A DNA stretch of 53,794 nt from an uncultured Bacteroides sp. (GCA_905201685.1 CAJKOW010000006.1:1-53794), one strand, 5' to 3'. Shown: positions 14,489 to 23,903, counted from the stretch's first letter. Notes: a model not told the origin generated them from the letters alone. Program-made: numbers and translations.

Positions 14489-16045
14489 ATGACGTTTGAA
14501 ATAGCATTTGTACTTTTGGCGCTGGTGGCGATGGTGATTGCCTTGGTCATGGATAAGATGCGACCGGGAATGATTCTTTTTTCGGTGGTCGTCTTGTTTC
14601 TGTGTGCCGGTATCCTGACGCCAAAGGAAATGCTCGAAGGCTTCAGCAACAAAGGAATGATAACGGTAGCTCTGCTGTTCCTGGTGAGTGAAGGAATTCG
14701 ACAGTCGGGTGCGTTGGGGCAGATTATCAAGAGGTTGCTTCCGCAAGGGAAGACCACTGTCTTTAAGGCGCAATTGCGAATGTTGCCGACTATTTCTTTC
14801 ATTTCGGCTTTCCTTAACAATACTCCCGTTGTTGTGATCTTTGCGCCCATTATCAAGCGTTGGGCCGAATCGGTGAAGCTGCCTGCCACGAAGTTTCTGA
14901 TACCGCTTTCGTATGTCACTATCCTTGGTGGCATCTGTACGTTGATAGGTACTTCGACCAATCTGGTGGTGCATGGCATGATCCTTGAGTCGGGGCACGA
15001 AGGATTCACGATGTTTGAATTGGGCAAAGTAGGAGTGTTCATCGCTGTGGCGGGAATCATCTATCTGTTGCTCTTTTCTTCGAAACTGTTACCCGATACG
15101 CGAAAGGATGTGGTGAAGGACGAAGAAGAATTGGAAGAGCGAAATACGAATCTTCATCCGGTAGAAGTGGTGTTGGGCGCTCGTTTTCCTGGCATCAACA
15201 AGAAATTGAAGGATTTCAACTTCAAGCGTCACTATGGCGCTGAGGTCAAAGAGATAAAGCGAAACGGACAGAGCATTACCCGAAACATTGAAACCGAACA
15301 TTTTCGTGAGGGCGATACGCTGGTGCTGATGGCCGACGATTCGTTTGTGCAGACGTGGGGTGAGTCTTCGGTCTTTGTGTTGCTGGCCAATGGTAAGGAT
15401 ACCGAGCCGGTACCTGGCAAGAAGAAGCGCTGGTTTGCATTGGCGCTGCTCATCCTGATGATTGTGGGAGCCACAGTCGGCGAATTGCCTGTGGTGAAAG
15501 AGATGTTTCCCGGGGTACAGCTCGATATGTTCTTTTTCGTATCGGTCACTACGATTATTATGGCATGGACAAAGATTTTTCCTGCCCGCAAATACACGAA
15601 GTATATATCATGGGATATTCTGATAACCATTGCCTGTGCGTTTGCTATCAGTAAGGCGATGGTGAATTCGGGTGTGGCCGATGCGGTGGCTTCCTATATC
15701 ATAGGCATGACTGAGCATTATGGACCTCACGTGCTACTTGCTGCGGTGTTTATCATCACCAATTTGTTTACTGAGCTGATTACCAACAATGCGGCTGCAG
15801 CTTTGGCTTTTCCGTTGGCATTGTCCATATCATCGCAGTTGGGGGTCGATCCGATGCCGTTTTTTGTGGTTATCTGTATGGCGGCATCTGCCAGTTTTTC
15901 GACACCAATCGGTTATCAGACGAATCTGATCGTGCAAGGTATCGGAAACTATAAGTTTACCGACTTTGTCCGTATCGGTTTGCCTCTCAATATCATTACA
16001 TTTTTGATTTCGATTATTCTTATACCAATCATATGGCCATTTTAA
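14489..16045 (+). CDS. SLC13-family permease with TrkA-C domain, probable sulfate importer
   Basis: A 518-residue membrane protein with about 11 hydrophobic segments. It carries the two SLC13/DASS hairpin motifs, SAFLNNTPVVVIFAPII with LIGTSTNLVVHG in the first half and LITNNAAAALAFPLALS with STPIGYQTNLIVQG in the second. Between them (residues about 210-300) lies a cytoplasmic TrkA-C (RCK_C)-like domain: NLHPVEVVLGARFPG to FREGDTLVLMADD. This layout is that of the algal and cyanobacterial SAC1/SLT-type sulfate transporters. Sandwiched four bases after cysQ and four before cysC, it is very likely the sulfate importer that feeds this operon. Family is strong; substrate is from context. Confidence 0.88.
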   Translation: MTFEIAFVLLALVAMVIALVMDKMRPGMILFSVVVLFLCAGILTPKEMLEGFSNKGMITVALLFLVSEGIRQSGALGQIIKRLLPQGKTTVFKAQLRMLPTISFISAFLNNTPVVVIFAPIIKRWAESVKLPATKFLIPLSYVTILGGICTLIGTSTNLVVHGMILESGHEGFTMFELGKVGVFIAVAGIIYLLLFSSKLLPDTRKDVVKDEEELEERNTNLHPVEVVLGARFPGINKKLKDFNFKRHYGAEVKEIKRNGQSITRNIETEHFREGDTLVLMADDSFVQTWGESSVFVLLANGKDTEPVPGKKKRWFALALLILMIVGATVGELPVVKEMFPGVQLDMFFFVSVTTIIMAWTKIFPARKYTKYISWDILITIACAFAISKAMVNSGVADAVASYIIGMTEHYGPHVLLAAVFIITNLFTELITNNAAAALAFPLALSISSQLGVDPMPFFVVICMAASASFSTPIGYQTNLIVQGIGNYKFTDFVRIGLPLNIITFLISIILIPIIWPF

Positions 16046-16049
16046 ATAA

Positions 16050-16667
16050 ATGAAGGTTATGACAGATAATGAAAACCATATATATCCGATTTTCGACAAG
16101 ATGCTGACTCGTCAGGATAAAGAGGCGCTTTTAGGTCAGCATGGAGTGATGGTTTGGTTTACAGGCTTGAGCGGATCGGGTAAAAGTACCATCGCAATTG
16201 CTTTGGAACGAGAGTTGCACAAGCTGGGATTGCTTTGCCGCATATTGGATGGCGACAACATCCGTTCGGGTATCAACAACAATCTGGGCTTTTCGGAAGC
16301 CGATCGGGTGGAAAACATCCGTCGCATTGCCGAAGTGTCTAAGCTGTTCATCGATACGGGCATCGTTACCATTGCGGCTTTTATTAGCCCCAATAACGAC
16401 ATTCGCGAGATGGCTGCCAATATCATAGGAAGGGAAGACTTCCTGGAAATCTATGTCAGCACTCCAATAGAGGAATGTGAGCGCAGAGACGTAAAGGGAT
16501 TGTATGCGAAAGCTCGCAGGGGTGAGATCAAAAACTTCACGGGTATTTCTGCTCCTTTCGAAGCTCCGGCCCATCCTGACCTGACTCTTGATACGTCGGT
16601 GTTGAGCCTCGAGGAATCTGTTGGTCAGTTGTTGAAACTTGTTTTGCCTAAAATTCAGAAGAAATAG
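16050..16667 (+). CDS. cysC: Adenylylsulfate (APS) kinase
   Basis: A 205-residue enzyme that phosphorylates APS to PAPS with ATP. The P-loop GLSGSGKST is at residues 39-47. Further motifs are LDGDNIRSGINNNLGFSEADR (APS-binding), VTIAAFISPNNDIREMA, and FTGISAPFEAPAHPDL with the FxGxxxPYExP-like loop. The Phe in SAPFEAP replaces the more common Tyr. The length is normal. ATG at 16050 is four bases after the transporter stop; ATG at 16059 is an alternative. Confidence 0.96.
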   Translation: MKVMTDNENHIYPIFDKMLTRQDKEALLGQHGVMVWFTGLSGSGKSTIAIALERELHKLGLLCRILDGDNIRSGINNNLGFSEADRVENIRRIAEVSKLFIDTGIVTIAAFISPNNDIREMAANIIGREDFLEIYVSTPIEECERRDVKGLYAKARRGEIKNFTGISAPFEAPAHPDLTLDTSVLSLEESVGQLLKLVLPKIQKK

Positions 16668-16675
16668 TACACGAA

Positions 16676-17587
16676 ATGGAAGAAAATTATAAATTAAGTC
16701 ATTTGAAGGAGCTGGAAGCCGAGTCGATTCACATCATACGTGAGGTGGCTGCCGAGTTCGAGAATCCAGTCATGTTGTATAGCATCGGAAAGGATTCGTC
16801 AGTAATGGTTCGTTTAGCTGAGAAAGCGTTTTATCCGGGGAAGGTGCCTTTCCCGTTGATGCATATCGATTCGAAATGGAAATTTAAGGAAATGATTCAG
16901 TTTCGCGACGAATATGCCAAGAAGTACGGATGGAACCTCATCGTCGAGAGCAATATGGAGGCTTTCCGGGCAGGAGTGGGTCCCTTTACCCATGGAAGTA
17001 AAGTGCATACCGACCTGATGAAAACACAGGCTTTGCTTCATGCTCTCGACAAGTATAAGTTTGATGCTGCTTTTGGTGGCGCCCGTCGCGATGAGGAAAA
17101 GTCGCGTGCAAAGGAGCGTATCTTTTCGTTTCGCGACAAATTCCATCAGTGGGATCCTAAAAACCAACGCCCCGAATTGTGGGATATCTACAACGCTCGC
17201 GTGCACAAGGGAGAAAGTATCCGTGTCTTTCCTTTGAGCAACTGGACAGAACTGGACATCTGGCAATACATCCGTTTGGAGAATATCCCTATCGTACCTC
17301 TGTATTTTGCCAAGGAGCGTCCGTGTGTCGAGATAGACGGCAACCTGATTATGGCAGATGATGACCGTCTGCCCGAACAATATCGTGACAAAATCCAGAT
17401 GCGTATGGTACGTTTTCGCACTTTAGGTTGCTGGCCGCTGACAGGTGCTGTCGAAAGTAATGCTGATACAATAGAGAAAATTGTGGAAGAGATGATGACC
17501 ACGACCAAGAGTGAGCGTACGACGCGCGTCATCGACTTCGACCAGGAAGCCAGTATGGAGCAGAAGAAACGTGAGGGTTATTTTTAA
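16676..17587 (+). CDS. cysD: Sulfate adenylyltransferase subunit 2
   Basis: A 303-residue PP-loop ATP pyrophosphatase that, with CysN, adenylylates sulfate to APS. The PP-loop is LYSIGKDSSVMVRLA (about residues 34-48). FDAAFGGARRDEEKSRAKER and FPLSNWTELDIWQYI are typical of the CysD/PAPS-reductase superfamily, as is VRFRTLGCWPLTGAVES. The C-terminal KKREGYF is characteristic of CysD. It lies eight bases after cysC and is followed by cysN. Confidence 0.97.
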   Translation: MEENYKLSHLKELEAESIHIIREVAAEFENPVMLYSIGKDSSVMVRLAEKAFYPGKVPFPLMHIDSKWKFKEMIQFRDEYAKKYGWNLIVESNMEAFRAGVGPFTHGSKVHTDLMKTQALLHALDKYKFDAAFGGARRDEEKSRAKERIFSFRDKFHQWDPKNQRPELWDIYNARVHKGESIRVFPLSNWTELDIWQYIRLENIPIVPLYFAKERPCVEIDGNLIMADDDRLPEQYRDKIQMRMVRFRTLGCWPLTGAVESNADTIEKIVEEMMTTTKSERTTRVIDFDQEASMEQKKREGYF

Positions 17588-17615
17588 GGATTTTGGGTAA
17601 TAAGGAATTAAGGAA

Positions 17616-19073
17616 ATGGAGAATAATTTGGATATAAAAGCATTCTTGGATAAGGATGAACAGAAGGATTTGCTTCGTTTTTTAACAGCCGGGTCGGTAG
17701 ATGACGGAAAATCGACTTTAATCGGACGCCTTTTGTTTGATAGTAAGAAACTGTATGAGGATCAGCTTGATGCATTGGAGCGCGACAGTAAACGAATGGG
17801 AAATGCAGGCGATCATATCGACTATGCCTTGTTGCTGGATGGCTTGAAGGCCGAGCGTGAACAGGGAATCACCATTGATGTGGCTTATCGGTATTTTTCT
17901 ACCAACAATCGGAAGTTTATCATTGCCGACACTCCGGGGCACGAACAATATACGCGTAACATGATTACCGGTGGTTCAACTGCCAATCTGGCGGTGATTC
18001 TGGTAGATGCCCGTATGGGTGTCATCACGCAAACACGCCGACACACCTTCTTGGTTTCTTTGTTGGGCATCAAGCACGTGGTGCTGGCAGTGAATAAGAT
18101 GGATCTTGTCGATTTCTCGAAGGAACGCTTTGATGAAATTGTGAAAGAATATATGGATTTTGTAACTCCCTTGGGTATTCCCGATGTGACTTGCATCCCG
18201 CTTTCAGCATTGGAAGGTGACAATGTGGTGACGAAGTCCGATCGTACCCCGTGGTATCAGGGATGTTCTTTGCTCGATTTCCTCGAAACTGTTCATATCG
18301 ACAACGATCATAACCTATCCGATTTCCGTTTCCCAGTGCAATATGTGTTGCGCCCCAATCTCGATTTCCGTGGCTTCTGTGGCAAAGTAGCTTCGGGAGT
18401 TGTGCATAAGGGTGACGAAGTGATTGCTTTGCCTTCAGGAAAGCGTTCGCATGTCAAGAGCATTGTGACTTATGACGGTGACTTGGATTATGCCTTTTCG
18501 CCCCAGTCGGTGACGTTGACACTGGAGGACGAAATAGACGTGTCGAGAGGAGAAATGCTGGTTCATCCGGACAATATGCCTATCATGGATCGCAACTTCG
18601 AAGCCATGATGGTGTGGATGGACGAAGAACCGATGGATATGAACAAGTCCTTCTTCATCAAGCAGACAACTAACTTGAGTCGTACACGCATAGACAGTAT
18701 CAAGTACAAGGTTGATGTCAATACCATGGAGCATCTTTCTGTTGAGAACGGGCGGTTGTCGAAGAAAGATGAACCTATGCAGTTGAATCAGATTGCCAGA
18801 GTAGTGTTGACTACGGCAAAGGAATTGTTTTTCGATCCCTATCAGAAGAATAAGGCTACCGGTTCATTTATTTTGATCGACCCGATTAGTAATAATACGA
18901 GTGCGGTTGGTATGATCATCGATCGGGTAGAGGATAAGGATATGCATCTGGACGAATCCATCCCTGTCTTGAACCTTCCGAAGTTGGGTATCGGAGCCGA
19001 GCATTACGAAGTAATCGAGAAGGCCGTGAAGGAACTGGAGCGTCAGGGTATTGAAGTGAAAGTCATTAAATGA
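17616..19073 (+). CDS. cysN: Sulfate adenylyltransferase subunit 1 (GTPase)
   Basis: A 485-residue EF-Tu-like GTPase whose GTP hydrolysis drives APS formation by CysD. G1 is GSVDDGKSTLIGRLLFD (residues 26 onward), G3 is ADTPGHEQYTRNM (about 104-116), G4 is NKMDLVD (160-166). Beta-barrel domains follow (RGFCGKVASGVVHKGDEV; LVHPDNMPIMDRNFEAMMVW). The length of about 485 indicates a stand-alone CysN without the fused CysC kinase domain, consistent with a separate cysC upstream. CysDN, CysC and CysQ together make and manage PAPS for the next gene. Confidence 0.97.
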   Translation: MENNLDIKAFLDKDEQKDLLRFLTAGSVDDGKSTLIGRLLFDSKKLYEDQLDALERDSKRMGNAGDHIDYALLLDGLKAEREQGITIDVAYRYFSTNNRKFIIADTPGHEQYTRNMITGGSTANLAVILVDARMGVITQTRRHTFLVSLLGIKHVVLAVNKMDLVDFSKERFDEIVKEYMDFVTPLGIPDVTCIPLSALEGDNVVTKSDRTPWYQGCSLLDFLETVHIDNDHNLSDFRFPVQYVLRPNLDFRGFCGKVASGVVHKGDEVIALPSGKRSHVKSIVTYDGDLDYAFSPQSVTLTLEDEIDVSRGEMLVHPDNMPIMDRNFEAMMVWMDEEPMDMNKSFFIKQTTNLSRTRIDSIKYKVDVNTMEHLSVENGRLSKKDEPMQLNQIARVVLTTAKELFFDPYQKNKATGSFILIDPISNNTSAVGMIIDRVEDKDMHLDESIPVLNLPKLGIGAEHYEVIEKAVKELERQGIEVKVIK

Positions 19074-19082
19074 TAGAATAAT

Positions 19083-20189
19083 ATGGGATTGTTAGAATTC
19101 AGTAAATTGCCGATAAATACATTAGTAGGAGCCGACTGGAAGACATTCAAGGATATCACTCGTGGAAGAGAAATTGATGCTGCTTACAGAGGCAAGTACC
19201 GCCTGACAAAAGCTGTCTGTCGTCTGTTGTCCGTATTGGTTCCCTTGCAGGATCATCGATACGAAAAACTACTGGCTGATAAGCCGCTGGAACATGACCC
19301 TGTCTTTATATTGGGGCATTGGCGCAGTGGTACGACTTTTGTGCATAATGTGTTTTCGTGTGATAAGCATTTTGGTTATAATACAACTTATCAGACGGTT
19401 TTTCCTCATCTGATGATGTGGGGACAGGCCTTCTTTAAGAAGAATATGAGCTGGCTGATGCCCGACAAGCGTCCTACCGATAATATGGAACTGGCGGTTG
19501 ACCTCCCGCAGGAAGAAGAATTTGCTTTGGCTAACATGATGCCTTATACCTATTATAATTTCTGGTTTTTGCCGAAATATCAGCAAGAATATGCCGATAA
19601 GTACCTCCTTTTCGATGATATAACGGATGAAGAGTTGAAAATATTCGAGGAAACATTTGTCAAGCTGATCAAAATTTCGTTGTGGAATACGCATGGAACA
19701 CAGTTTCTGAGTAAGAACCCGCCTCACACGGGGCGTGTAAAGGAATTGGTCAAGATGTTCCCCAATGCTAAATTTATTTATCTGATGCGCAATCCTTATA
19801 CCGTTTTCGAGAGTACGCGGAGCTTCTTCACCAATACAATTCAACCATTGAAGCTTCAAGATATCAGTAATGAGCAACTGGAAGAAAACATTCTGTCGAT
19901 ATATGCCAAATTATATCATAAATATGAGGCAGACAAATCGTGTATTCCTACTGGAAATCTGATAGAAGTGAAGTTTGAGGACTTTGAAGCTGATGCAATG
20001 GGGATGACAGAACATATCTACGACGCTTTGTCGATACCAGGGTTTATTGATTCGCGCTCGGATATTGAAAAGTATGTAGGCGGGAAGAAGGGTTATAAGA
20101 AGAATAAATATAAATATGATGATCGAACGGTGCGGCTCGTTCAAGACAATTGGGGCTTTGCACTGCAGCAATGGGGCTATGAGTTATAA
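19083..20189 (+). CDS. PAPS-dependent sulfotransferase
   Basis: A 368-residue Sulfotransfer_3-type enzyme. The 5'-phosphosulfate loop is FILGHWRSGTTFVHNV (RSGTT at residues 81-85), and the 3'-phosphate-binding segment is FIYLMRNPYTVFESTRSFF (Arg236 to Ser244). PQEEEFALANM and LSKNPPHTGRVKEL are also typical. It transfers the sulfonate group of PAPS to a hydroxyl acceptor. There is no signal peptide, so it acts in the cytoplasm. From established knowledge, a B. thetaiotaomicron sulfotransferase (BT_0416, as I recall) in a cluster with PAPS-synthesis genes sulfonates cholesterol and other steroids; this operon has the same composition. Whether this protein shares that substrate cannot be told from the sequence. 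An inner lipid, such as a sphingolipid, is an alternative acceptor. Confidence 0.92.
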   Translation: MGLLEFSKLPINTLVGADWKTFKDITRGREIDAAYRGKYRLTKAVCRLLSVLVPLQDHRYEKLLADKPLEHDPVFILGHWRSGTTFVHNVFSCDKHFGYNTTYQTVFPHLMMWGQAFFKKNMSWLMPDKRPTDNMELAVDLPQEEEFALANMMPYTYYNFWFLPKYQQEYADKYLLFDDITDEELKIFEETFVKLIKISLWNTHGTQFLSKNPPHTGRVKELVKMFPNAKFIYLMRNPYTVFESTRSFFTNTIQPLKLQDISNEQLEENILSIYAKLYHKYEADKSCIPTGNLIEVKFEDFEADAMGMTEHIYDALSIPGFIDSRSDIEKYVGGKKGYKKNKYKYDDRTVRLVQDNWGFALQQWGYEL

Positions 20190-20217
20190 AAGAACCGTTT
20201 TGAAAGGAGGAAAAGTC

Positions 20218-21183
20218 ATGTTTCAAGGAAAAATATTGTATCTGATGATGTGTTTTGCGTTGTATTGTACGGCTGCATTGGCTCAACAACATACGGCAGA
20301 AATGATTCCTTTTGGAAATATGGATCAATGGATTGACCGTCAGATTAAGGAATCTGGTATTATCGGAGGGGAGACAAAGCATGTTTATGCCATTGGCCCT
20401 ACGGCTACGATAAAGGGTAACAGTGCTTATAAAAATATGGGTGGATCTCCTTGGGCAACTTCCAATGTGATGGCTCGCGTGGCGGGTATTACGAAAACTA
20501 ATACATCTGTTTTTCCTGAACGCCGTGGCAATGGTTTTTGTGCACGTATGGACACACGCATGGAGAGTGTTAAGGTGTTTGGATTGGTCGATATTACAGT
20601 GTTGGCGGCCGGCTCTATCTTCTTGGGTGAGGTGCATGAACCCATTAAGGGAACCAAGAATCCCCAAAAAATGTTGGATACGGGTATTCCATTTACTAAA
20701 AGACCGATTGCTATTCAGTTCGATTATAAAGTAAAAATGTCTGATCGGGAAAAACGAGTTCGTGCCACAGGGTTCAGTCGTATTACAGATGTGGAAGGAA
20801 AGGATTTCCCCGAAGTGAACCTGTTCTTGCAAAAACGTTGGGAAGACAAGGACGGGAATATTTATGCCAAACGGGTAGGAACGATGGTTGTTCGTTATTA
20901 TAAGACTACGGATGATTGGCACAATCATGCGACCTATGCAATCATGTATGGTGATATTACGGGCGATCCAGCTTATAAACCTCACATGATGCGCCTTCAG
21001 GTAATCGAACGCTATGCGGTTAATAGTAAAGGAGAAAGTGTTCCTGTAAAAGAGGTGGCATGGGGCGAACCAGACGATACTCCTACCCATTTGCTTCTGC
21101 AGTTCACTTCAAGCCATGGAGGGGCATATGTCGGTTCTCCAGGCAACACTCTTTGGATTGACAATGTGAAGCTCGTATATTGA
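20218..21183 (+). CDS. Secreted PCMD-like (putative carbohydrate metabolism domain) protein
   Basis: A 321-residue protein. The start at 20218 follows a strong AAAGGAGG sequence and gives a signal peptide, MFQGKILYLMMCFALYCTAALAQQ; the longer frame from 20116 overlaps the sulfotransferase. The body is all-beta in character, with WATSNVMARVAGITKTNTSVF, AGSIFLGEVHEPIKG, RPIAIQFDYKVKMSD and a C-terminal SPGNTLWIDNVKLVY. This resembles the PCMD family, a beta-sandwich seen in Bacteroidetes surface proteins. It is the last gene of the sulfonation operon; a terminator overlaps its stop codon. Its role is unknown. It might bind or export the sulfonated product or a glycan, which is inference from position only. 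Confidence 0.65.
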   Translation: MFQGKILYLMMCFALYCTAALAQQHTAEMIPFGNMDQWIDRQIKESGIIGGETKHVYAIGPTATIKGNSAYKNMGGSPWATSNVMARVAGITKTNTSVFPERRGNGFCARMDTRMESVKVFGLVDITVLAAGSIFLGEVHEPIKGTKNPQKMLDTGIPFTKRPIAIQFDYKVKMSDREKRVRATGFSRITDVEGKDFPEVNLFLQKRWEDKDGNIYAKRVGTMVVRYYKTTDDWHNHATYAIMYGDITGDPAYKPHMMRLQVIERYAVNSKGESVPVKEVAWGEPDDTPTHLLLQFTSSHGGAYVGSPGNTLWIDNVKLVY

Positions 21184-21197
21184 TACGGGCTTTTTTT
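21171..21197 (+). terminator. Terminator of the sulfonation operon
   Basis: GCTCGTAT, loop ATTG, ATACGGGC, then seven T. The stem includes the last codons and stop codon of the PCMD-like gene. Confidence 0.8.
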
Positions 21198-21670
21198 ATG
21201 CTATGCGTGGCGCTTCTATGAACATAAGTACGTTGACAGTTGTTTCTTGATTAAGGTATGATTTGACATGCTTTTGAGTGAATATGTTTTCTTGAAAGAA
21301 TAGCTGTCATGATGCGTTAATCATTAACATTTGGTTCGTCAAATCTTATTTTGTAGTGTTGGACACAACCTTAAAAGAGGATGGATTTTATGCTTGTTTT
21401 GACTTTATATAAGCGTAAATGGTAAATAGAAAAATGAATTTGTTTTTTCATGAAAAGGAAGCGATTGATAAGAAAATTAGGAATAAACGTGCTAATTTAA
21501 AAGATGAACGGGCGTTTTCCCAGAAAACAGATTTATTGGTGATAAGTTGTGTTTGCAATAATATTTGTAATGATAGAGCTTGGATATGCGGTATTTTGTT
21601 TTTGTAAGTTGTTAAATATGGCGGATAGAGGAAAAAAAGGAACAGCCCTGCCAATTTTAAGGTGAAATTC
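21198..21670. other. AT-rich intergenic stretch, no supported gene
   Basis: About 470 bases with no convincing coding frame. One 62-codon frame (21419-21607) lacks recognisable features and was not accepted. No hairpin with T-run and no array was found. The promoter of the next operon begins at 21671. Confidence 0.5.
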
Positions 21671-21701
21671 TTTGGTATTATTAAAAATGTATTTATTTTT
21701 G
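21671..21701 (+). promoter_or_regulatory. Promoter of the YjbH-like / DUF3869 / OmpA operon
   Basis: TTTG at 21671-21674, a 19-base spacer, and TATTTTTG at 21694-21701: an exact match to the Bacteroides consensus. The implied start near 21708 fixes the first usable ATG at 21735. Confidence 0.72.
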
Positions 21702-21734
21702 CACCGTATTTTTGTTATACGGAAGTTAAACGAA

Positions 21735-22982
21735 ATGAGGTGTAATAGCTCTAAAACAACTAAGCGCCTGGCTATAGAATCTATAGTAATATATTATAGT
21801 GCGTTCTTTCTTCTCTGTTTGTTTCCTTTAAAGGGATTTTCGCAGGATGGGGATCGAACTGTAGATGTCTTGGTTGAAATGGGGTTTGAAAATGTTGGAT
21901 GGACAGAAGATGGTAGAGAGCGTGTCTATACCTTACAGAATTCGGCATATCGGTTGAATGGAGTCGGAATAGGTAGGGCTGTAGATGTTATTCAGGAAAT
22001 TGGATTGCCTGATAAGAAGCCTTGCCGAATTATTGTGCTTGACAACAATATACCTCAGATTTCTCTTTATTATCGGCCTATTATTGGCGATACCGTACCT
22101 GCAGCTGAGCGTAGGGATTGGAACGTAAGTTACGATATGGGTCATTCGTGGAAACAGGCCCGAAAAATAAAGAAGAAAAATAGTTCTTTGTTTAAGGTTG
22201 ATATTTTGGTCTATCCTCAGTTGTCGTTCAAGAACTTGATTATTACGCAGATTTATCAGGCGTTGTTCGACTTAAGTCCAGCAATAGAAGTGTCGTTGTG
22301 GAAAGGAATGAAACTTACTGGTCAGTTAGTGATTCCTGTTTATAATGACGGATATGGACGATTGGAAGAGGTGGTGCATCCGGGGCATTTGACGGTGTCG
22401 CAAAGTTTTCGCTTGCCATATAATGTTTTTGGTAAGTTGACGGCGGGATTTTTCAATGCAAACCAATATGGTGTCGATTTGGATATGGCATATCGTTTTA
22501 GAGACGAGCGTTTTTCCCTATTGGCACGAGTTGGGGCTACTGGAAACGGTTATTGGGATGCATTTACTTATCATTACGATCCGACTATCTCTTTTACTTG
22601 GATGCTTGGAGGAAGCTTTTATTGGCCTCAATACAATACGCAGTTTAACTTGAAAGTAGAACAATATTTGCAGAAGGAAGTAGGTGCGAAGTTTGAAGTC
22701 ATACGCCATTTTCGCTATTGCTCTATTGGACTTTATGCGATGAAAGCAAAAGGAATCAATATCAATGGTGGTTGGCGTTTTCAGGTCGCCTTGCCTCCCT
22801 ATAAGTATAAAAGAACTAAACATTGGCCGAGGGTGATGCTCTCGCGAAATTTTGGAATTTTGTATAATGCAGGTAACGAACAGCAATACTATAAACAGTA
22901 TAAAGCTGAGGCGAGTGATAATATAATGAAAGAAAATAGTTTTAATCCATATTTTATTAAGTCAGAATTGTTAAATTTTTAA
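21735..22982 (+). CDS. Outer-membrane beta-barrel protein, YjbH-like (tentative)
   Basis: A 415-residue protein. ATG 21735 is chosen because a consensus promoter at 21671-21701 overlaps the first 10 codons of the longer frame. A signal sequence (IVIYYSAFFLLCLFPLKGFSQ) is followed by a soluble region of about 110 residues (TVDVLVEMGFENVGWTEDG to ISLYYRPIIGD), then alternating amphipathic strands ending GGWRFQVALPPYKYKR and PRVMLSRNFGILYN. This looks like a YjbH/exopolysaccharide-type barrel, but the family match is from memory of pattern only. It leads a three-gene envelope operon. Base composition is AT-rich compared with the his and gal regions. The function could be polymer export or an outer-membrane scaffold. 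Confidence 0.55.
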   Translation: MRCNSSKTTKRLAIESIVIYYSAFFLLCLFPLKGFSQDGDRTVDVLVEMGFENVGWTEDGRERVYTLQNSAYRLNGVGIGRAVDVIQEIGLPDKKPCRIIVLDNNIPQISLYYRPIIGDTVPAAERRDWNVSYDMGHSWKQARKIKKKNSSLFKVDILVYPQLSFKNLIITQIYQALFDLSPAIEVSLWKGMKLTGQLVIPVYNDGYGRLEEVVHPGHLTVSQSFRLPYNVFGKLTAGFFNANQYGVDLDMAYRFRDERFSLLARVGATGNGYWDAFTYHYDPTISFTWMLGGSFYWPQYNTQFNLKVEQYLQKEVGAKFEVIRHFRYCSIGLYAMKAKGININGGWRFQVALPPYKYKRTKHWPRVMLSRNFGILYNAGNEQQYYKQYKAEASDNIMKENSFNPYFIKSELLNF

Positions 22983-22994
22983 TTTATTATTGAG

Positions 22995-23903
22995 ATGAAA
23001 AGAATGAAATTCTTGAACGGTATTGGTGCAATGTTTGCGCTGGCCGTAGTAGCTTTGGCTACAACTCTTACTTCTTGCGAGAAAGAGGATTTCAACATTA
23101 ACGTTGAACCGATTAATGCACAGGCAACTATTAATGCTACTGTACTTTATGTAGACGGAACAACTACAACAAATGTTACTAATGAGGCCGCTATTACTTA
23201 TTCAGACGGGCCTGTATTCGTAGGAAATCCAAAAATAGAAGGAAAAACTGTTACCGTTACGGCGAAATATAACAATTTGGAAGCTTCAAATACGGTAAAT
23301 GTTCCTTCTTTGGAAGCCGGTCAGATCCTTACTTTGACTACTACTATCGTTTTGCAGGCTGAGGTTGAACCGGAACCGGGCGAACCTGTAGTAAGCATTA
23401 AGAATGAGGCTAAAGTAGAGGATGCAGAAGATATTGCTGGTGAAGTTGTAGAAATCCCGAATGTTACTGATTATTATTATGAAGAATCTGTTTTATACAC
23501 CTTCAAGAGTGGTTCTAAAGTTGTAGAAAAAACGTTTGCTGAGGATTGTACATTCGAAGAAAAAGCTTTGATTGGTGGTTTTATCAATACATTGGATGAA
23601 ACTTATACCGAAGAACAAAAGTCTCAAGAAGTGACAATCTATGCTCACTCTATGACAAAAGTAAACGCTGTTTATACAATTGTTCCGACCATTTATACTT
23701 TCACTCGCGTTACTAAGGTAGATGGTGAAGTTACAGATGAAGTTGAGATTGGTAAGTTAATCGTAGACGATTATACCTCTTTCAAATTGAACATAGAAGA
23801 CAAACTGCAGATTCCTGGTCACGATCATGCACCTGCAGGCCACGGACATGGTCACGGTCACGGTAGCGGCAACGCCGGTGGTGGTATCGTAATTCCTGAT
23901 TAA
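22995..23903 (+). CDS. DUF3869 lipoprotein with His-rich C-terminal tail
   Basis: A 302-residue protein with a lipoprotein signal (FALAVVALATTLTSCEKEDF; Cys at about residue 28, followed by Glu-Lys-Glu-Asp, consistent with surface export in Bacteroides). Residues about 38-120 form an immunoglobulin-like, Thr-rich beta region (QATINATVLYVDGTTTTNV), then an acidic linker with EVEPEPGEPV, and a second domain (residues about 155-270). The last 30 residues carry GHDHAPAGHGHGHGHGSG, a potential metal-binding tail. DUF3869 proteins are Bacteroides-specific and uncharacterised as far as I know. It lies 12 bases after the YjbH-like gene and 36 before an OmpA gene, suggesting one envelope complex. Confidence 0.75.
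   Translation: MKRMKFLNGIGAMFALAVVALATTLTSCEKEDFNINVEPINAQATINATVLYVDGTTTTNVTNEAAITYSDGPVFVGNPKIEGKTVTVTAKYNNLEASNTVNVPSLEAGQILTLTTTIVLQAEVEPEPGEPVVSIKNEAKVEDAEDIAGEVVEIPNVTDYYYEESVLYTFKSGSKVVEKTFAEDCTFEEKALIGGFINTLDETYTEEQKSQEVTIYAHSMTKVNAVYTIVPTIYTFTRVTKVDGEVTDEVEIGKLIVDDYTSFKLNIEDKLQIPGHDHAPAGHGHGHGHGSGNAGGGIVIPD

Noticed and set aside
21419..21607. A 62-codon plus-strand frame in the space before the YjbH-like gene
   Set aside because: It is Lys-rich in the first half and Cys-rich in the second with no domain, and no promoter or Shine-Dalgarno sequence is convincing.
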